From: Herminiimonas sp.
GTDB taxonomy: Bacteria; Pseudomonadota; Gammaproteobacteria; Burkholderiales; Burkholderiaceae_D
DNA length: 52,472 nucleotides
Reading direction: 5' to 3'
Assembly (NCBI GenBank): GCA_028292665.1
Contig: JAQGLW010000090.1
Coordinates: forward strand, 1-52,472
A program made the position numbers and the translations under genes. How positions within the stretch are numbered: position 1 is the stretch's first letter; every line of letters starts with the position of its first letter. This document shows positions 49,486-52,472 of the stretch, in pieces. The notes under the pieces were generated by a model. It had not been told where the DNA came from. It made no database searches and saw nothing but the letters and a program-made list of their open reading frames with translations.

Positions 49486-51033
49486 ATGCCGAAAAATATG
49501 AAACCGATCTGGATTGTTGACGACGACGAATCAATTCGCTGGGTGCTGGAAAAAGCGCTGGCACGAGAGAGTCTCGCCACGCAGAGTTTTTCCAATGCGA
49601 GCGATGCGATGGCGGCATTGCAAAAAAGCGTGCCGCAAGTCCTGGTTTCGGATATCCGCATGCCGGGAGAGTCGGGCCTGGAGTTGCTGCAAGCCGTTAA
49701 AGCCAAGCATCCCGGGCTGCCGGTGATTATCATGACTGCGTTTTCCGATCTGGATTCGGCAGTGGCCGCATTCCAGGGCGGCGCATTCGAATATCTCGCC
49801 AAGCCGTTCGATCTTGACAAGGCAGTCGGATTGATCCGACGCGCACTTGAAGAGAGCCTGCGCGAAGCGAGCGTCGAACAGGCCTCTACCGAAACGCCCG
49901 AAATCCTCGGTCAGGCGCCCGCGATGCAAGACGTGTTTCGCGCGATCGGCCGCCTGTCGCAATCAAACGTGACGGTGCTGATTACCGGGGAATCCGGCAC
50001 CGGCAAGGAACTGGTTGCACGCGCGCTGCATAAGCATAGTCCGCGCGCATCGCAGCCTTTCATTGCATTGAATACCGCCGCGATTCCAAAGGATCTGCTC
50101 GAATCCGAATTGTTCGGACATGAGCGTGGCGCATTCACCGGCGCACAGGCGACGCGACGCGGCCGCTTCGAGCAAGCCGAGGGCGGCACGCTGTTTCTGG
50201 ATGAGATCGGCGACATGCCGTTCGACTTGCAGACGCGCTTGCTGCGCGTGCTGTCGGATGGTCATTTTTATCGTGTCGGCGGCCATCAACCATTAAAGGC
50301 CAACGTCCGCGTCATCGCTGCAACCCACCAGAATCTGGAGCAGCGGGTGAAGGAAGGACTGTTTCGCGAAGACTTGTATCACCGCTTGAATGTAATCCGG
50401 CTGCGCCTGCCCAGCCTGCGCGAGCGGCGTGAGGATATTCCGATTCTGACGCGTTACTTCCTGGCGCAAAGCGCCAAGCAGCTCGGCGTCGAAGCGAAAC
50501 GCATGTCCGACAATGCATTGCAGTTCCTCAGCAGCCTGGATTTGCCGGGCAATGTGCGGCAACTGGAAAACCTGTGCAACTGGATTACGGTGATGGCGCC
50601 AGGGCAGGCGGTTGAAGTGAAAGACCTGCCGCAGGAACTGACGGAAGGACAGGGCTTCTTATCGGCAACGAATACCTCGGCGCCTGCGGCTGCGGGCATC
50701 GCGCAACTTGCCGTAGCGCCCGCCCAGCCAGCCGATGGCAATGGCAATGGCAGCAATCGTGCGCCAGGCGCCGCGCCGGCAGGCGGCAACGGTATCGCCG
50801 AACACGCAAGCTGGATTGCATTACTGGAGACCGAAGCGGCTCAGATGCTTTCCGCCGGCCGGCCGGAGGTGATGGATGCGTTGGGCCGGCAATTCGAGTC
50901 CGCACTGATTAAAACTGCGCTGAAACATACGCATGGCCGCAAGAACGATGCGGCGGTGCGCCTGGGGATAGGCCGCAATACCATCACGCGCAAGATTCAT
51001 GAGCTGGGGATCGACGGTGCGAAGGACGATTGA
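49486..51033 (+). CDS. ntrC: Nitrogen regulator NtrC (sigma-54 activator)
   Basis: The 515-aa protein (ATG 49486; MKPIWIV at 49498 is possible) has a receiver domain with D56 (LVSDIRMPGESG), an AAA+ domain with Walker A GESGTGKE (168-175) and the sigma-54-contact loop GAFTGA (215-220), and a C-terminal Fis-type HTH (KHTHGRKNDAAVRLGIGRNTITRKIHELGI). The linker before the HTH is long and Ala/Gly/Asn-rich (about 400-440), making the protein longer than the usual 470. When phosphorylated by NtrB it activates sigma-54 promoters such as the one before glnA. Confidence 0.95.
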   Translation: MPKNMKPIWIVDDDESIRWVLEKALARESLATQSFSNASDAMAALQKSVPQVLVSDIRMPGESGLELLQAVKAKHPGLPVIIMTAFSDLDSAVAAFQGGAFEYLAKPFDLDKAVGLIRRALEESLREASVEQASTETPEILGQAPAMQDVFRAIGRLSQSNVTVLITGESGTGKELVARALHKHSPRASQPFIALNTAAIPKDLLESELFGHERGAFTGAQATRRGRFEQAEGGTLFLDEIGDMPFDLQTRLLRVLSDGHFYRVGGHQPLKANVRVIAATHQNLEQRVKEGLFREDLYHRLNVIRLRLPSLRERREDIPILTRYFLAQSAKQLGVEAKRMSDNALQFLSSLDLPGNVRQLENLCNWITVMAPGQAVEVKDLPQELTEGQGFLSATNTSAPAAAGIAQLAVAPAQPADGNGNGSNRAPGAAPAGGNGIAEHASWIALLETEAAQMLSAGRPEVMDALGRQFESALIKTALKHTHGRKNDAAVRLGIGRNTITRKIHELGIDGAKDD

Positions 51034-51099
51034 TTGCGCTGATCCCATCCCGGCACTTTAATGACAGAATGAATTTCAGAGGCGGACCGGGGACGCGGA

Positions 51100-52472
51100 T
51101 CATTTTTCCAAAGGCGTATCGCCGGCCCCGGACTCCTGCCGCAGCTTGCGCCACAATGTAGTCCGGCTGATGCCGAGATGTTGCGCGGCGGCGGCACGGT
51201 TGCCGTCAAAGCGCGCAAGAACCTGCGCGGCGGTTTCCGCGGGCGAGGAAGGCCGTCGGCCGGGAGCAGGAGACGGCATTGAATTGAATGCTGATTTGCC
51301 GGCAAGCTCAGGCGCCACCGAAGCAAGGAAGCCTGACGACAATGCCTGCAACGGCTCCGCCGCCAGAAACAGCGCGGCGCGTTGCATCAAGTTGCGCAAT
51401 TCGCGCACGTTGCCGGGCCACGCGTAACTGCTCAATAGAGGTGCACAGGCGACCACTTCCGCATGCAGGTTCGCGTGCGGCCGCACGCCAAGCGATGCAA
51501 GTGCGTTCTTCAGGCACCATTCTGTCAGCGTCACGAGATCTTCCGGCCGCTCGCGCAGCGGCGGCAGCGCCAGCCGCAATACGCTGAGCCGATAAAACAA
51601 ATCGGACCGGAACCGGCCTTCTTTGATACGCGCTTCCAGATCGCAGTGCGTCGCACTGACGATGCGCACGTCGACCGCGATCGGGCGTGTGCCGCCGACG
51701 CGCACGATCTCGCGCTCTTCCAGCACCCGCAACAGCCGTGTCTGCAATGCCGGCGGCATCTCGCCGATTTCATCCAGGAAAAGCGTGCCGCGATGCGCCG
51801 CTTCAAACAAGCCGGCATGTCCGCCGCGACGCGATCCGGTAAACGCGCCTTCTTCATAGCCGAACAATTCGGATTCCAGCAGCGACTCTGCAATCGCGCC
51901 GCAATTGACCGCGACAAACGGTTTGCCGGCTTGTCCGTGGAAGTTCAGGCTTTCGCGGTGAATCGCTTGCGCCACCAGTTCCTTGCCGGTGCCGGTTTCG
52001 CCATGGATCAATACCGTCGCCGGTGATTTGGCGAACAGCACAATCGACTGCCGCAGCGTTTGGATTGCAATCGAGTCGCCGCGCAGATCGTTCAAGCCGT
52101 GTTTGGCGCGCCATGTATCGGCGACCGGCGCGACCCGGCTGCGTGTCGATTCCAGATGGGTGAAGCGGGCAATTTCCAGCGCGTCGTCAAATGCCTGCCG
52201 GATTGAAGCGGCGGAATGGATGAACACGCCGGTCAGTCCGGCCGCTTCAGCCAGATCGGTGATCAGGCCGGCGCCGACAATCGCCTTGATGCCTGCTGCT
52301 TTCAATTCGCTGATCTGGGCATGCGCATCCTGTTCGGTGACATACGTGCGCTGCGCGATGTCGAGGCCGAAGGTCGTCTGGAATTCAATCAGTTCCGGCA
52401 TCGTTTCCTGATACGTGATCAGCCCGATATCGGGCGTGATCTTGCGCGCCCGCGCCAGCGCCTGCATGACGT
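51100..52472 (-). CDS. prpR: PrpR-type sigma-54 activator, 5' end missing
   Basis: The frame runs off the right edge. The visible 456 residues contain the end of the PrpR N-terminal sensor domain ([49 protein letters not shown]), an AAA+ domain with Walker A GETGTGKE and the sigma-54 loop GAFTGSRRG, and a Fis-type HTH ([28 protein letters not shown]). PrpR activates propionate catabolism by the methylcitrate cycle in response to 2-methylcitrate; the neighbouring prp genes would lie beyond the window. It is convergent with ntrC, the stop codons being about 70 nt apart. Confidence 0.88.
   Translation of the reverse strand, partial: VMQALARARKITPDIGLITYQETMPELIEFQTTFGLDIAQRTYVTEQDAHAQISELKAAGIKAIVGAGLITDLAEAAGLTGVFIHSAASIRQAFDDALEIARFTHLESTRSRVAPVADTWRAKHGLNDLRGDSIAIQTLRQSIVLFAKSPATVLIHGETGTGKELVAQAIHRESLNFHGQAGKPFVAVNCGAIAESLLESELFGYEEGAFTGSRRGGHAGLFEAAHRGTLFLDEIGEMPPALQTRLLRVLEEREIVRVGGTRPIAVDVRIVSATHCDLEARIKEGRFRSDLFYRLSVLRLALPPLRERPEDLVTLTEWCLKNALASLGVRPHANLHAEVVACAPLLSSYAWPGNVRELRNLMQRAALFLAAEPLQALSSGFLASVAPELAGKSAFNSMPSPAPGRRPSSPAETAAQVLARFDGNRAAAAQHLGISRTTLWRKLRQESGAGDTPLEK

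Overview
The window looks like a chromosomal segment of a betaproteobacterium of the Burkholderiales, most likely Oxalobacteraceae (Herbaspirillum/Noviherbaspirillum/Collimonas type). The reasons are the glnA-DUF4124-ntrB-ntrC order, a PrpR-type activator, Bug-type (TctC) receptors, many FNR/ANR-type boxes and moderately high GC coding DNA. No rRNA, tRNA, insertion sequence, prophage or CRISPR array was seen. All statements come from reading the sequence; no search was run.

Layout. 1-1.3 kb: secreted proteins (start of a pectate-lyase-like lipoprotein; a two-repeat exported protein with a Pro-Ala tail). 1.3-4.8 kb: gene-poor DNA, with an AT-rich part holding a methyltransferase pseudogene. 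4.8-11.3 kb: two small conserved genes, then a catabolic operon (TauD-like dioxygenase, enolase-superfamily enzyme, Bug receptor) divergent from a LysR regulator, an SDR without the usual catalytic residues, and the stump of a GGDEF gene. 11.3-13.1 kb: Tim44-like membrane fragment protein, SMR transporter, small lipoprotein. 14-20.2 kb: second catabolic set (ThDP enzyme, beta-hydroxyacid dehydrogenase, periplasmic binding protein, large exported amidase). Neither set has its own membrane permease here.

20.3-43 kb is the most unusual part: many small conserved genes, an HPP-CBS membrane protein, a QseBC/PmrAB-like two-component system feeding an HtrA protease, two paralogous HTH genes, and about ten FNR/ANR-like sites (TTGAT-N4-ATCAA or close variants). 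Several of these have a -10 element at exactly the class II spacing. The same stretch holds two homologous small RNA candidates with CCTCC anti-Shine-Dalgarno motifs. It also holds two gapless, inverted 97-bp copies of an intergenic element joining a perfect FNR box to DnaA-box-like motifs. I read this as a low-oxygen-response region with duplicated regulatory modules.

38-45.7 kb carries a GAF-PAS-GGDEF diguanylate cyclase, a HAD hydrolase, prfC, a TAXI-type receptor and a rhodanese. 45.7-51 kb is the nitrogen-control locus: NtrC-like enhancer sites, a sigma-54 promoter, glnA, a DUF4124 gene, ntrB and ntrC. The right edge cuts a prpR-like sigma-54 activator.
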